The notes under the pieces: generated by a model
Seen by the model: the letters and a program-made list of their open reading frames with translations, nothing else
Told to the model about the DNA's origin: nothing
Database searches by the model: none
Part shown: one piece after another, positions 1 to 8,649 of the stretch
How positions within the stretch are numbered: the first letter of the stretch is position 1
Layout of the letters: every line of letters starts with the position of its first letter
Source of the DNA: Archangium gephyra
GTDB lineage: Bacteria > Myxococcota > Myxococcia > Myxococcales > Myxococcaceae
Direction: 5' to 3'
DNA: 64,000 nucleotides
Assembly (NCBI RefSeq): GCF_001027285.1
Contig: NZ_CP011509.1
Location: 10,192,501 to 10,256,500 of the forward strand
Translations under genes and position numbers: made by a program

Positions 1-2
1 CG

Positions 3-1553
3 GTGAGGCGGCTCGTCACCGGACTGGCCCTGCTGGCGGCGCTCTCGGGGTGCTCGCGCAGCAAGGAGTCCCGTCCCGCCGGGCCGGACACCCCCGCGCA
101 AGCAAACACCGCGGCCCGGGCGGATGCGCCAGGGGCCATCCTCTTCCTGTCCGCGGACGTGCGCGGCTACCTGGGCCCCTGCGGGTGCAGCGAGAACATG
201 CGCGGAGGCATCGCGCGCGCGGCCTCGCAGGTGAAGGAGGCGCGCAAGGGCGCCCTGCCCGTGCTCTACGTGGATGGCGGCGACAGCCTCTTCGGGGAGC
301 GGGAGCTGAAGCCGGAGCAGGTGCCGCAGGAGGAGCGCAAGGCGCGGGCGCTCGCCGAGGCCATGAAGGACATGGGCCTCGTGGTGCGCGCCTCGGGCGA
401 GCTGGACGATGCGCGCGGCGCCGCCTTCCGCCAGGGGCTGGGACTGCCCGAGCTGGAGCCCGGTGGCGTGAAGGTGCTGGCCGCCGGAGCGCGCAAGGTG
501 GGCGTGGTGAGCGCCGCGGACGGGGCCGGGCTGAAGCAGGCCGCGGCCCGGGCCCGCGCCGGGGGCGCCGCCTTCGTGGTGGGCCTGTTCCACGGCACCG
601 TGCAGGAGGCCCAGCAGGCCGCGGCCACGCCGGAGCTGGGGGTGGACCTGGTGCTGGCCACGCACACCGCCTTCGAGTTCGACGGCGAGGAGAACAAGCC
701 GGCGCGGGACGTGCCCGTCGTCGCCCTGCAGAGCAAGGGCCGCTCGCTGCTGCGCGTGGACCTGGCCTACGGCGCGAAGCCGGGCCCCTTCACGCTCCAG
801 AAGACGGCGGCGGACACCGAGCGCGAGGCCGCCTCCATCGAGCGGCGCCTGGCGCTGATGGACAAGGAGATCAACCTCCCGGACATCACCCCGGAGCGCA
901 AGCAGCTGCTGCAGCAGAAGCTCCAGGAGTTGGTGGCGCGCCGCCAGGCCCTGCTCACCGCGCCGGTGGCCTCGGTGGGCGAGGGCGACAGCTTCTCCGT
1001 GCGCTTCGTCCCCCTGGAGTCCACCCTCCCCTCGGATCCCGAGGTCCAGAAGGTGGTGACCGCCTATGACGCGGACGTGGGGAAGATGAACCTCGAGTGG
1101 GCCAAGGCCCATGGGCAGGACTGCCCGGCCCCGGAGAAGGGACAGGCCGCCTTCGTGGGCAACGCCGCCTGCGCCGAGTGCCACGCGGAGTCCTTCCCGG
1201 TGTGGGAGGCCTCCAAGCACCACCACGCGTGGAAGACGCTGGAGGACGCGGGCAAGCAGTTCCACCTCAACTGCACCGGCTGCCACGTCACCGGCTGGGA
1301 GAAGCCCGGCGGGGTGTGCCGCCTGGACAAGGTGGCCGGCCGCGAGAACGTGGGCTGTGAGAGCTGCCACGGCCCGGGCTCCCTCCACGCCGAGGATCCG
1401 TCCGCCACCAACATCACCGCCCGTCCCGGCCAGGAGGTGTGCGTCACCTGCCACAACCGGGAGAACTCGCCCCACTTCGACTTCGCCACCTACGTGCCGA
1501 GGATCCTCGGTCCCGGTCACGGCCAGCCACCGGCAGTGAAACCGAAGCCTTGA
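3..1553 (+). CDS. Lipoprotein with 5'-nucleotidase-like N-terminus and multihaem cytochrome c C-terminus
   Basis: The 516-residue protein begins with GTG at the first bases of the window, so a start further upstream cannot be excluded. Residues 1-17 form a lipoprotein signal ending in LSGC. Residues about 45-100 resemble the UshA/5'-nucleotidase metallophosphatase start (ADVRGYLGPCGC, then a YVDGGDS stretch). A helical linker at about 270-320 leads to a cytochrome c554/NapC-like end with four CXXCH haem motifs at residues 391, 424, 452 and 480. The family is usually an exported electron-transfer protein attached to a membrane lipid. I infer a periplasmic or outer-membrane redox role; the phosphatase-like half may be structural. 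It stands alone, 142 bp before the next gene on the same strand. Confidence 0.85.
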   Translation: MRRLVTGLALLAALSGCSRSKESRPAGPDTPAQANTAARADAPGAILFLSADVRGYLGPCGCSENMRGGIARAASQVKEARKGALPVLYVDGGDSLFGERELKPEQVPQEERKARALAEAMKDMGLVVRASGELDDARGAAFRQGLGLPELEPGGVKVLAAGARKVGVVSAADGAGLKQAAARARAGGAAFVVGLFHGTVQEAQQAAATPELGVDLVLATHTAFEFDGEENKPARDVPVVALQSKGRSLLRVDLAYGAKPGPFTLQKTAADTEREAASIERRLALMDKEINLPDITPERKQLLQQKLQELVARRQALLTAPVASVGEGDSFSVRFVPLESTLPSDPEVQKVVTAYDADVGKMNLEWAKAHGQDCPAPEKGQAAFVGNAACAECHAESFPVWEASKHHHAWKTLEDAGKQFHLNCTGCHVTGWEKPGGVCRLDKVAGRENVGCESCHGPGSLHAEDPSATNITARPGQEVCVTCHNRENSPHFDFATYVPRILGPGHGQPPAVKPKP

Positions 1554-1695
1554 AACACCTCCGGGCGGTGTGTTTCTTCCCGTGGGTACCTTCCAAGGGG
1601 AAGATGGCCCGCCCGGATGCTTGTTTGAGTGAAGCGAAAAGCATCGAACACTTGAGCCACCAATCAACCCGGCCCTTCCGTCAGCCGGCTCCCAG

Positions 1696-3687
1696 GTGAC
1701 CATGCCGTCCTTCAGCCTGCTCTTCCTGGTCCTGACGTCCGTTCCGCCCGCCAAGGACGCGGTGCCGATGCCTCCGCCGCCCCCCGGCATGCGGGTGCTC
1801 AACGCGCAGGACACGCAGTCGCGGGTGGCAGTCGCCTCCGTCAAGGCCCAGGAGCCCGAGGCGGAGGTCCCCATCCAGTCCGCCGAGGAGGTGCTGGAGG
1901 ACCTGCGCAACGAGGCCACCGACGCCGCCGACGAGGAGCCCACGGAGGAGTCCACCGAGCTCGAGGAGATGCGGGCGCTGGAGGGTGCCACGTTGGATCC
2001 AGGAGCCCGGCCCAACGCCGAGGTGCTCCAGTCGCTGCGCCGGCTGGGCCTGGCCAACCCGCTGCGCCAGCGCATGCTGGACGCGCTGGAGGAGCCCACC
2101 TTCCGCGAGGACGAGGAGCTGGGGGAGATGCCCCTCATCACCGACCTGTCCAGCTTCGACGTGTCGCGGGTGCAGCCCAAGTACGACATCCCGGTGGAGA
2201 TGCAGCCGCTGGTGGCCCAGTACATCCAGTTCTTCCAGGGCCCGGGCCGCAAGTGGTTCCGCAAGTGGGTCAGCCGCTCCACGCGCTACCTGCCGGTGAT
2301 GCAGCCCATCCTCGAGGCCCAGGGGCTGCCGCGCGACACGGTGTACCTGGCGATGATCGAGAGCGGCTTCTCCCCCACCGCCTACTCGTGGGCGCACGCC
2401 TCCGGGCCCTGGCAGTTCATCTCCAGCACCGGCCGCCAGTACGGACTGCACCAGGACTTCTGGGTGGACGAGCGAAGGGATCCCATCAAGGCCACCTACG
2501 CGGCCGCGCGCTACCTGAAGGACCTCCACAAGGAGCTGGGCCACTGGTACCTGGCGTGGGCCGGCTACAACACCGGCAGCGGCCGGGTGCGCCGGCTGGT
2601 GGAGCGCCACGGCACGGACGACTTCTGGGTCATCTCCGCGGAGAAGGGGCTGGCCACGGAGACGAAGCACTACGTGCCCAAGCTCATCGCCGCGGCGCTC
2701 ATCGCCAAGCACCCCGCGGCCTTCGGCTTCTCCGAGGACGAGTTCGTCTACGAGCAGGCGCTCGCCTTCGACGAGGTGAAGATCACCGACGCCACGGACC
2801 TGGACGTCATCGCCCGGGCGGCGGGCGTGTCCGTGGTGGACATCCAGGACCTCAACCCCGAGCTGCGGCGCTGGTGCACCCCGCCGGCGAGCGCGAAGAA
2901 CCCCTACGTGCTGCGCCTGCCCCAGGGCACGGCCCCGCGCTTCGCGGAGAACTTCGCCCGCCTCGCGCCCAAGGAGCGGCTCACCTTCCGCATCCACAAG
3001 GTGAAGCGGGGGGACACGCTCTCGCAGATCGCCCTCAACTACGGCACGGCGCCCGAGGCCATCCTCCAGATGAACCAGCTCAAGAGCGTGAAGACGCTCC
3101 GGCTGAACGCGGAGCTGGTGATTCCGGTGCCGGCCGGGCGCGGGGCCAAGGCGGACGCGGACAGCGCGCTGGCGCGCAAGGTGGCGCAGGCCCGGCGCAG
3201 CGGCGTGACGGTGATGCGCCCCGAGGACGAGGTGCCCGCCGGGACGCCGCGCGGCCCCGTGGCCACCGGCCCCATCAAGACGGAGAGCATCAACGGCCGC
3301 AAGCGCATCACCTACGGCGTGCAGTCGGGAGACAGCCTGTGGGCCATCGCCCAGCGCTTCCAGGTGAACGTGGAGGACATGCGCAAGTGGAACAACCTCA
3401 CGGTGCGCGCCAGCAAGAAGGCCCTGAAGGTGGGCTCGGTGCTGTACGTGTGGCCGGACAGCGCGCCCAAGCAGGTGGTGGAGCGCGCCGGCACCGTCAT
3501 CGCCCAGCGCGCCCCGGCCTCCAACGCGGGCCGCCCCGGCGCCGTGCACGAGCTGGCCGCCGGCGAGTCCATCTGGAGCGTCGCCCAGCGCTACGGCGTC
3601 ACGGTGGAGGACCTCAAGCGCTGGAACAACATCAAGGACACCACGCGCCTGCCCACCGGTCTGCGGCTCGTGGTGAAGGCCCCGTAG
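1696..3687 (+). CDS. Membrane-bound lytic murein transglycosylase D-like, three LysM domains
   Basis: A peptidoglycan-cleaving enzyme of the MltD family. After an exported N-terminus and an acidic low-complexity stretch (residues about 50-100) comes an SLT/lysozyme-like domain at about 190-330 with the catalytic glutamate E222 in MIESGFSP and the family motif ASGPWQFI. Three LysM peptidoglycan-binding repeats follow at about 425-470, 536-580 and 618-663. The repeats carry the typical GDTLSQIA, GDSLWAIA and GESIWSVA cores. The open frame starts at GTG 1696, but ATG 1702 is equally possible; neither has a strong ribosome site. The 663-residue length fits the family. It is monocistronic, and a strong hairpin lies 22 bp after the stop. 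Confidence 0.92.
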   Translation: MTMPSFSLLFLVLTSVPPAKDAVPMPPPPPGMRVLNAQDTQSRVAVASVKAQEPEAEVPIQSAEEVLEDLRNEATDAADEEPTEESTELEEMRALEGATLDPGARPNAEVLQSLRRLGLANPLRQRMLDALEEPTFREDEELGEMPLITDLSSFDVSRVQPKYDIPVEMQPLVAQYIQFFQGPGRKWFRKWVSRSTRYLPVMQPILEAQGLPRDTVYLAMIESGFSPTAYSWAHASGPWQFISSTGRQYGLHQDFWVDERRDPIKATYAAARYLKDLHKELGHWYLAWAGYNTGSGRVRRLVERHGTDDFWVISAEKGLATETKHYVPKLIAAALIAKHPAAFGFSEDEFVYEQALAFDEVKITDATDLDVIARAAGVSVVDIQDLNPELRRWCTPPASAKNPYVLRLPQGTAPRFAENFARLAPKERLTFRIHKVKRGDTLSQIALNYGTAPEAILQMNQLKSVKTLRLNAELVIPVPAGRGAKADADSALARKVAQARRSGVTVMRPEDEVPAGTPRGPVATGPIKTESINGRKRITYGVQSGDSLWAIAQRFQVNVEDMRKWNNLTVRASKKALKVGSVLYVWPDSAPKQVVERAGTVIAQRAPASNAGRPGAVHELAAGESIWSVAQRYGVTVEDLKRWNNIKDTTRLPTGLRLVVKAP

Positions 3688-3708
3688 GGCGCCTTTCCGT
3701 TCCATCCC

Positions 3709-3731
3709 CCGGGCCCGTTGAGCGGGCCCGG
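3709..3731. terminator. Bidirectional hairpin between convergent genes
   Basis: A perfect 9-bp stem (CCGGGCCCG / CGGGCCCGG) with a 5-base loop lies between the transglycosylase and the convergent pilin operon. It has no T-run, which is common in GC-rich genomes. It probably ends both transcripts. Confidence 0.6.
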
Positions 3732-3745
3732 TGTCCCCCCGCCCC

Positions 3746-3925
3746 TCAGGGCACGGGCGACTGGATGATGTAGTAGATGGACTGGAAGTACTTCCCCAGT
3801 GCGTCGATCATCTGCACCAGGAAGGGCCAGCCCAGCGTGGTGAAGCCGAGGAACGCCGCCGACACGACCACGTACTCGACCGTGGCCTGACCGCGACGGC
3901 GCAGCGAGAGCAGACGGGACTTCAT
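3746..3925 (-). CDS. Flp/Tad-type small pilin-like protein (59 aa)
   Basis: A 59-residue protein. Its N-terminus is basic (MKSRLLSLRRRG), followed by QATVEYVVVSAAFLGF, the Flp/type IV-like pilin signature: Gly before a cleavage site, then a hydrophobic helix with Glu at position 5. The remaining 25 residues are a short aromatic tail. It is last in the six-gene operon; its ATG lies one base after the preceding stop (TGACATG), so translation is probably coupled. It may be a pilin subunit, a minor pseudopilin, or just a membrane-anchored small protein of that class. Confidence 0.75.
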   Translation of the reverse strand: MKSRLLSLRRRGQATVEYVVVSAAFLGFTTLGWPFLVQMIDALGKYFQSIYYIIQSPVP

Positions 3926-3926
3926 G

Positions 3927-4181
3927 TCAGTCCCCCCCGCCCTGCCGGCAGTCCTTGGCGCACTCCTGCGCCACCATGTTGCACACCCGGGCGCAGTCGG
4001 ACGCCGACGTCTTCGAGCGCTTCTGGCACTGCACGACGCAGTTCTTCACGTCGGCCTTGCACTCGGCCTCGCAGACCGCCGGCGACTCCTTCTTCTCGCC
4101 CTTGCCCTGGGCAACCGCGAAGCCGCCCCCCAGGACGAAGGCGCCCATCATCACCAGGAACCAGCTCGACATCCGCTTCAT
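3927..4181 (-). CDS. Small exported protein with four CX3C motifs
   Basis: An 84-residue protein with a clear Sec signal peptide (basic MKRM, hydrophobic stretch, cut near AVA-QG). The mature 60 residues hold eight cysteines arranged as four CX3C units (CEAEC, CVVQC, CARVC, CAKDC), spaced x6, x10, x6. This is a duplicated pair of CX3C helices, suggesting two disulfide-stapled helical hairpins. I recognise no named family. It sits inside the pilin-like operon between a membrane protein and the Flp-like pilin, so a role in assembling or stabilising that surface structure is a reasonable guess. Confidence 0.8.
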   Translation of the reverse strand: MKRMSSWFLVMMGAFVLGGGFAVAQGKGEKKESPAVCEAECKADVKNCVVQCQKRSKTSASDCARVCNMVAQECAKDCRQGGGD

Positions 4182-4218
4182 CTCGTCCTCCGTATCTCGT
4201 GTCTTGGCGCGGCGCGCC

Positions 4219-5070
4219 CTACAAGGGCTGATCCAGCGTGACGTACAGCTTCACCCCGTCATCCTGCTGCTGCACCATGGCCGTGGCCCGGGAGCTGCCC
4301 CGGCTCACCTGCAGGTGCGCCTCCTGGGGAGACGCGGCCGACTCGGACTCCAGCGTCCAGCCCTGCACCGCGAAGGCCTCGCGGTAGAAGTCGCGCAGCG
4401 CCTTCACCTGCCCCTGGGGCAGCTCCGCCAGCACCGAGTACTGGATGCGCCCCTCCCGGCGGAAGGTGAGCACCACCGGCTCTCCGGCCTCCGGGGGCAT
4501 GGGCAGCCCGGAGGGCACCGGCGTGGCTCCCTTGAGGAAGGAGTCCACCTGCCCGGCGGAGACGAACACCGCCGTCTCCCCGCCCTGCGCCATCACCGAC
4601 ACCGTGTGCACCCGCTTGGAGCCGGGCTCCATGTACGCCACGTAGCCGGCACTGTCGTTGTAGTGATGCGCCACCGGCGGCAGCCCCGCCTTCTCCAGCG
4701 CCTCGCTGTAGAACGTGAGCACCTCCTGCGGCGAGTCGGGCGTCATGAACCAGGCCGCCGCCAGGTTCGAGCCCGGCAGGTAGTCCGCCGCCAGCGCCTG
4801 GGGCACCGCGTCCTTGTAGGGCGGCAGCCCGCCAGTGGCCCGCTGGATGATCTCCCGCTCCTCGTCCGAGGGACCCTTGCGCCAGTCCGGCGCGGTGTCC
4901 TCCGCGGCGGCCTGGGCCTCCATCATGCCCTCCAGGGCCTCCTCTTCCTCCAGCACGTTCCCATGCACCCCCACCTCCCAGCCGAAGCCGATGAGGGCGC
5001 CCACCACCATGATGGAGAAGACCAACAGGAGGGTGCGCTGCAGGGGAGAGGGACCTTGAGACGTCAGCAT
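4219..5070 (-). CDS. Membrane-anchored protein of the Tad-like operon, function unknown
   Basis: 283 residues with one N-terminal transmembrane helix (residues about 11-30, TLLLVFSIMVVGALIGF) and a periplasmic or extracellular remainder. An acidic stretch (EEEEALEGMMEAQ) follows the helix. The rest looks like two alpha/beta repeats of the kind that begins 'spqevLtFYseaLekaG' and recurs near 'qvkaLrdFYreAF', so an internal duplication is likely. The start overlaps the previous gene's end by 7 bp, which indicates translational coupling in the operon. I recognise no family. Confidence 0.8.
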   Translation of the reverse strand: MLTSQGPSPLQRTLLLVFSIMVVGALIGFGWEVGVHGNVLEEEEALEGMMEAQAAAEDTAPDWRKGPSDEEREIIQRATGGLPPYKDAVPQALAADYLPGSNLAAAWFMTPDSPQEVLTFYSEALEKAGLPPVAHHYNDSAGYVAYMEPGSKRVHTVSVMAQGGETAVFVSAGQVDSFLKGATPVPSGLPMPPEAGEPVVLTFRREGRIQYSVLAELPQGQVKALRDFYREAFAVQGWTLESESAASPQEAHLQVSRGSSRATAMVQQQDDGVKLYVTLDQPL

Positions 5071-6209
5071 TTGTCCTTCTGCGCGGTCTTGCAGCCCATG
5101 TAGTACTTGCCCCGCTTGCCGTAGGTCTTCTCGTACGGGTTGTTGGACCAGTCCTTCCAGGGCGTGGAGTAGTAGTCGTGCGAGCCGTTGTCCTGCTCGA
5201 TGTTCTGCTTGGGCGGTGACGTGCCCACCTTCGTCAGGGAGACGTTGGGCGTGGCGGGGTTGTCCGGCCTGCTCGTGAGGATGATGGGATTGAGCAGCTT
5301 CTTGCTCGCCGCCGTGAGGAACGTCGTCGTGGCCGTCTGGAAGAGCGTGTAGGACGCGTTGCCCGTGTAGACGAGCGACACCCGCTCATACAGCGGTCCG
5401 CTCTTGGTGCCGGGCGCCACCGCCATGTCGATCGCGCTCTCGCCCTCGCCACCGTTCGCCGGGGTCTCGTTCACGGCCCACGAGTCCGCCACCAGGGCGA
5501 AGCGCTGCTCGGCCAGGTAGTAGGCGGTGTCCTTGTCACCCTTCTTGGCGTTCTCGTGGATGCTGCTGCCGTCGTTGGACCAGTTCTCCTTGCTCATCTT
5601 CTCGTCGCCCGCGAACTCCTGCAGGAAGCTCTTGGGCAGCAGGTAGTTCTCCACGACCTCCTGGCCGTGGCACTCGTACATGCCGCCGGCCCGCCCGAAC
5701 TGGTTGTGGTAGTCCGAGTACATGTCCGAGCCGAGCAGCCCCACGTTGCGCTGCACGGGCTCGCACGTCACCTGGTGGGCGTCGGGGTTGCCGTCGCCGT
5801 CGCCGTCGCTGTCGTTGAGCCAGCAGACATGGCCGCTGAGGGCCTTGCCCTGGTGGTGGTCTTCCCCGTCGCAGTCGTTCACGTAGCTGGAGTCACCCTT
5901 GTACGAGTCGCCGCTGGACTCGTGGTCGCAGTACATCAGACGCGCCTGATGCTGCACCTCGAGGTTACCACCCGTGGGCTTCGTCGCGCTCGCTCCCCCC
6001 TTGAGCCCTCGGCTGTTCGGCTGGGTGTAGTTCTGCCCGGCGAAGTCCCAGGGCGTGCTCACCACGGCCTCCTGGAGGTCCGCCGCGTAGCGCAGCAGAT
6101 CATCCAGGAACAGCGCGTACATGAAGGCGGGGATGATGATGAGCATGCTGATGGCCGCCTCCACCGAGGCGGCACCGCGCTGCTGCTTGGAATGGCGTGC
6201 GGTACGCAT
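5064..6209 (-). CDS. TadE-like pseudopilin with large extracellular domain
   Basis: 381 residues. The N-terminus KQQRGAASVEAAISMLIIIP is a TadE-type processing site and hydrophobic helix. The body is rich in Asp, Asn and Tyr, with at least nine cysteines, and includes an Asp-Gly-rich stretch (SDGDGDGNPD) that resembles a calcium-binding loop. In Tad systems TadE and TadF are minor pseudopilins needed for pilus assembly. This protein is far longer than ordinary TadE (about 150-200 aa), so it may be a tip or adhesin-like subunit. It lies 25 bp after the TadG-like gene. Confidence 0.75.
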   Translation of the reverse strand: MRTARHSKQQRGAASVEAAISMLIIIPAFMYALFLDDLLRYAADLQEAVVSTPWDFAGQNYTQPNSRGLKGGASATKPTGGNLEVQHQARLMYCDHESSGDSYKGDSSYVNDCDGEDHHQGKALSGHVCWLNDSDGDGDGNPDAHQVTCEPVQRNVGLLGSDMYSDYHNQFGRAGGMYECHGQEVVENYLLPKSFLQEFAGDEKMSKENWSNDGSSIHENAKKGDKDTAYYLAEQRFALVADSWAVNETPANGGEGESAIDMAVAPGTKSGPLYERVSLVYTGNASYTLFQTATTTFLTAASKKLLNPIILTSRPDNPATPNVSLTKVGTSPPKQNIEQDNGSHDYYSTPWKDWSNNPYEKTYGKRGKYYMGCKTAQKDKC

Positions 6210-6234
6210 GAGGACTCTTTCCTGGAAGGGGCCG

Positions 6235-7794
6235 TTACAGCGGCAGATCCGTGGCGCTCGCGGCTACCTGCGCCGCGTCCGTGTTGCCCGCCGCGGTCAG
6301 CACGGCCGCGGCCTGGCTGGAAGTGAAGGGGTGGAGCTTGGCCCGCCAGAAGGGGTTGAACATGTTGGGCTGCTCCTGCCAGTCGCCCAGGCGGTGATAG
6401 TAGACGAGCGCGTTGGAGAGGGCCGCGCCCTCGTCGGGGGCCATGGAGATCTTGCCGGTCCCCTGGTCCCCGTGCGTGAACTTCACCTCCGACTTGGAGT
6501 TGAGCTCCCACGGGGCCTTCTTCACGTCGCCGGTGCGCATCTTCATGGTGACGTAGCTGTAGACGTGGGGCTGGCCGAAGTCGTGGGAGGGATCCGGGTC
6601 CGAGCGGAACTTCATGAAGCAGTTGCCACCCACCGCGCAGGCCAGCAGGTCCTTGGCGTAGACGCCCTCGAACTTGGTGTGCTTGCCGGTGTGCGCGCTC
6701 TTGGGACTGTGCTTGTTGCCGCTATTGTCGGAGAAGATGGACGCCTCGTAGCGCCCGGTCCACAAGCCATGGCGCCACTGGCTGGTGAGCCGGCCGTGCT
6801 CGTCCGCCCCCGTCACCTTGCCCTGGTTGTCGGAGCTCGGGCCGGCCTCCACCTCGCCCGTGCTGGCGTTCTGGGTCGTCTTGGCGGTTCCATCATGGCC
6901 CGTGACGAAGCTCACGCCCGAGCCCTGGATGCCATTCATCAGGTCCTTCATGAACTGCGGATGCAGGTACTCCAGGACGCCCTTGCCGCGGGTGGCGGGC
7001 CACTCCGGCCGGGTGGCGTTGGCCACCTCCGTCATCACCCGGGCCCGGGCGGGGCGCGGGCTGTTGCCGGGCTTGCCGCTGCCCACACAGACCATGCCAT
7101 CGATGACACAGGTGAACTCGCTCGCGTTGAGCGCGCCCACGGCCGAGTTGAGGCTGCTGGCCTCCTTGGCGTTGATGTCCTTGAGCTTGCCCAGGCCGTT
7201 GGCCGAGCCGTTCTGCAGCAGCGTCACCGTGTCCTTGAAGACGGACCACTGGGACCTGTGGATGGTGTCGATCATCACATCCAACGCCTGCACCGCGTTG
7301 TCGAAGCGCGGGTCGACATTCTTGATTTCGTTGTCGTACTCCTTGCGCTTCTTGTCGAACTTCTTGGCGATCTTGAAGGCCTCGGCGGCGTCCTTGCAGT
7401 GCTTGCAGGCCGAGCCCGTCCAGGGACAGGGCAGGCACAGCACGATCTCGATGATGCCGATGGCCTCGAAGTTGTCCTTGCCCTGGGAGAGCATGGAGGA
7501 CGTCACGCTGGCCGCGGCCATGTAGGCGTGCAGGCTGTTCATCGCCACGAAGGAGGCGGCGATGGCGCGGTTGCTGACGGCGAAGTAGTTGAGCGAGCGC
7601 GCCTGGACGGTGGCCATGGAGTAGGCCATGGCGTCGCTGTGCTGCTGCAGGCGCGTCTTGCCGCGCAGGGCGTGGCTGATGCCAAAGCTCAACGCCACCA
7701 TCAACCCCAGCAACAGCAGGGAGAGGGCCGCGAGCACCAGAGCCTGCCCGCGCGGAGCGCGCTTCTTCCTTACAACTTGTTGGTGGTGCGGCAT
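6235..7794 (-). CDS. TadG-like pilus-associated protein
   Basis: 519 residues. The sequence KRAPRGQALVLAALSLLLLG followed by MVALSFGISHAL is the TadG-like N-terminal helix ('RGQ-a-hydrophobic'). Then comes a block with many small residues, SDAMAYSMATVQARSLNYFA, typical of putative Flp pilus-assembly TadE/G-like proteins. The remainder is a long extracytoplasmic domain, including a small cysteine cluster near residues 120-140 (LCLPCPW, ACKHC). Its start overlaps the end of the TadE-like gene upstream by 25 bp, placing both in one transcript. No von Willebrand domain is evident to me, unlike classical TadG. Confidence 0.75.
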   Translation of the reverse strand: MPHHQQVVRKKRAPRGQALVLAALSLLLLGLMVALSFGISHALRGKTRLQQHSDAMAYSMATVQARSLNYFAVSNRAIAASFVAMNSLHAYMAAASVTSSMLSQGKDNFEAIGIIEIVLCLPCPWTGSACKHCKDAAEAFKIAKKFDKKRKEYDNEIKNVDPRFDNAVQALDVMIDTIHRSQWSVFKDTVTLLQNGSANGLGKLKDINAKEASSLNSAVGALNASEFTCVIDGMVCVGSGKPGNSPRPARARVMTEVANATRPEWPATRGKGVLEYLHPQFMKDLMNGIQGSGVSFVTGHDGTAKTTQNASTGEVEAGPSSDNQGKVTGADEHGRLTSQWRHGLWTGRYEASIFSDNSGNKHSPKSAHTGKHTKFEGVYAKDLLACAVGGNCFMKFRSDPDPSHDFGQPHVYSYVTMKMRTGDVKKAPWELNSKSEVKFTHGDQGTGKISMAPDEGAALSNALVYYHRLGDWQEQPNMFNPFWRAKLHPFTSSQAAAVLTAAGNTDAAQVAASATDLPL

Positions 7795-8546
7795 TGGTTC
7801 GAGCTCGGCAGTTCTTTGACGAAGACGTTGGACTGCATCCGCATGGTGTAGGCGGCACGGATGGGGAGGACGTACTTGCCCTTCTTCGCGGCGGAGATGT
7901 ACTTGGCCTGCTGGGGTCCGAAGTTGGGCGTGGCCTTGGTGGACTTCTCCCCCATGCGCATCAACAAGGGGATGTCCCGGTTGAAGGCGGAGGCGTGGAT
8001 GACCCAGTTGGCGAAGGGAATGGGCATCCGGTAGTTGAACGTCACCTGGATGCGCAGCTTGGTGCGGTGACTCTCCTTCCAGCCCATGCTCGCCGCGAAG
8101 CGGGGATCATCGAAGTCGATCTCGGTCCCCTTCACTTCCTCGGTGCTGGGACCGCACGTGGTGATCTCCACGTAGGGGATGCTGCTGGCATCCGCCATGG
8201 CGTTGCTCTTCACGCCCGGCCAGTTCCACTTGCTCGTGAAGTCGGAGGCGCTGTTGATGGTCTTGATGAACTCGCCGCCGCCGGCGTCCCGGCTGATGAT
8301 GGGCAGCAGCACGGCGAGGGCCGCGCGCTCCATCACGGACTTCTGGGCGTTGTTCAGCGAGCCGGCACGCACCGCCTTGTAGGCGGCGTACTTGGTGATG
8401 AGCCGGGCCTGGTGCATCAGCCCGAGCTGCAACGTACCGAGGATGAGGAAGACGAAGAGCGGCAGGACGATGGCGGACTCGACCGCGGCCTGCCCCGACT
8501 CACGTCCCCCGGGTTTCTGTTGGCGCACACCCTTCATGCTCCCCAT
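7770..8546 (-). CDS. TadE/TadF family pilus-assembly protein
   Basis: 258 residues. The N-terminal motif GRESGQAAVESAIVLPLFVF is the canonical TadE processing site and hydrophobic helix; the rest is predicted outside the membrane. I chose the ATG at 8546, which has GGAG nine bases upstream. An open frame continues to 8591 and an internal ATG lies at 8537. It is the first gene of the six-gene operon running left to 3746. The Tad secretion ATPase, prepilin peptidase and secretin genes are not in the window. Confidence 0.85.
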   Translation of the reverse strand: MGSMKGVRQQKPGGRESGQAAVESAIVLPLFVFLILGTLQLGLMHQARLITKYAAYKAVRAGSLNNAQKSVMERAALAVLLPIISRDAGGGEFIKTINSASDFTSKWNWPGVKSNAMADASSIPYVEITTCGPSTEEVKGTEIDFDDPRFAASMGWKESHRTKLRIQVTFNYRMPIPFANWVIHASAFNRDIPLLMRMGEKSTKATPNFGPQQAKYISAAKKGKYVLPIRAAYTMRMQSNVFVKELPSSNQCRTTNKL

Positions 8547-8633
8547 CTGATTCCACTCCGGCCAGCACAACCATCGGTCAAGTGGACGCACAGTGGCCCA
8601 CTCCCACTCTCAGAGTATTGGAAGGTTGGAGGC

Positions 8634-8649
8634 TGGCACGGTATTTTCC
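8634..8649 (+). promoter_or_regulatory. Possible sigma-54 type promoter
   Basis: TGGCACG, four bases, then TTTCC resembles the sigma-54 -24/-12 consensus (TGGCACG-N4-TTGCW). The -24 half is perfect, but the -12 half lacks the usual GC. It points toward the exported protein starting at 8711, inside the 164-bp divergent region. Confidence 0.25.

Noticed and set aside
1681-3705. Long minus-strand open frame (674 codons) opposite the transglycosylase
   Set aside because: Translation is a Leu/Gly/Arg/His-rich antisense shadow with no family features; the + strand carries the LysM/SLT protein.
5790-5820. Asp-Gly stretch in the TadE-like protein as a calcium site
   Set aside because: One short run only; kept as a low-interest finding, not a called calcium-binding domain.
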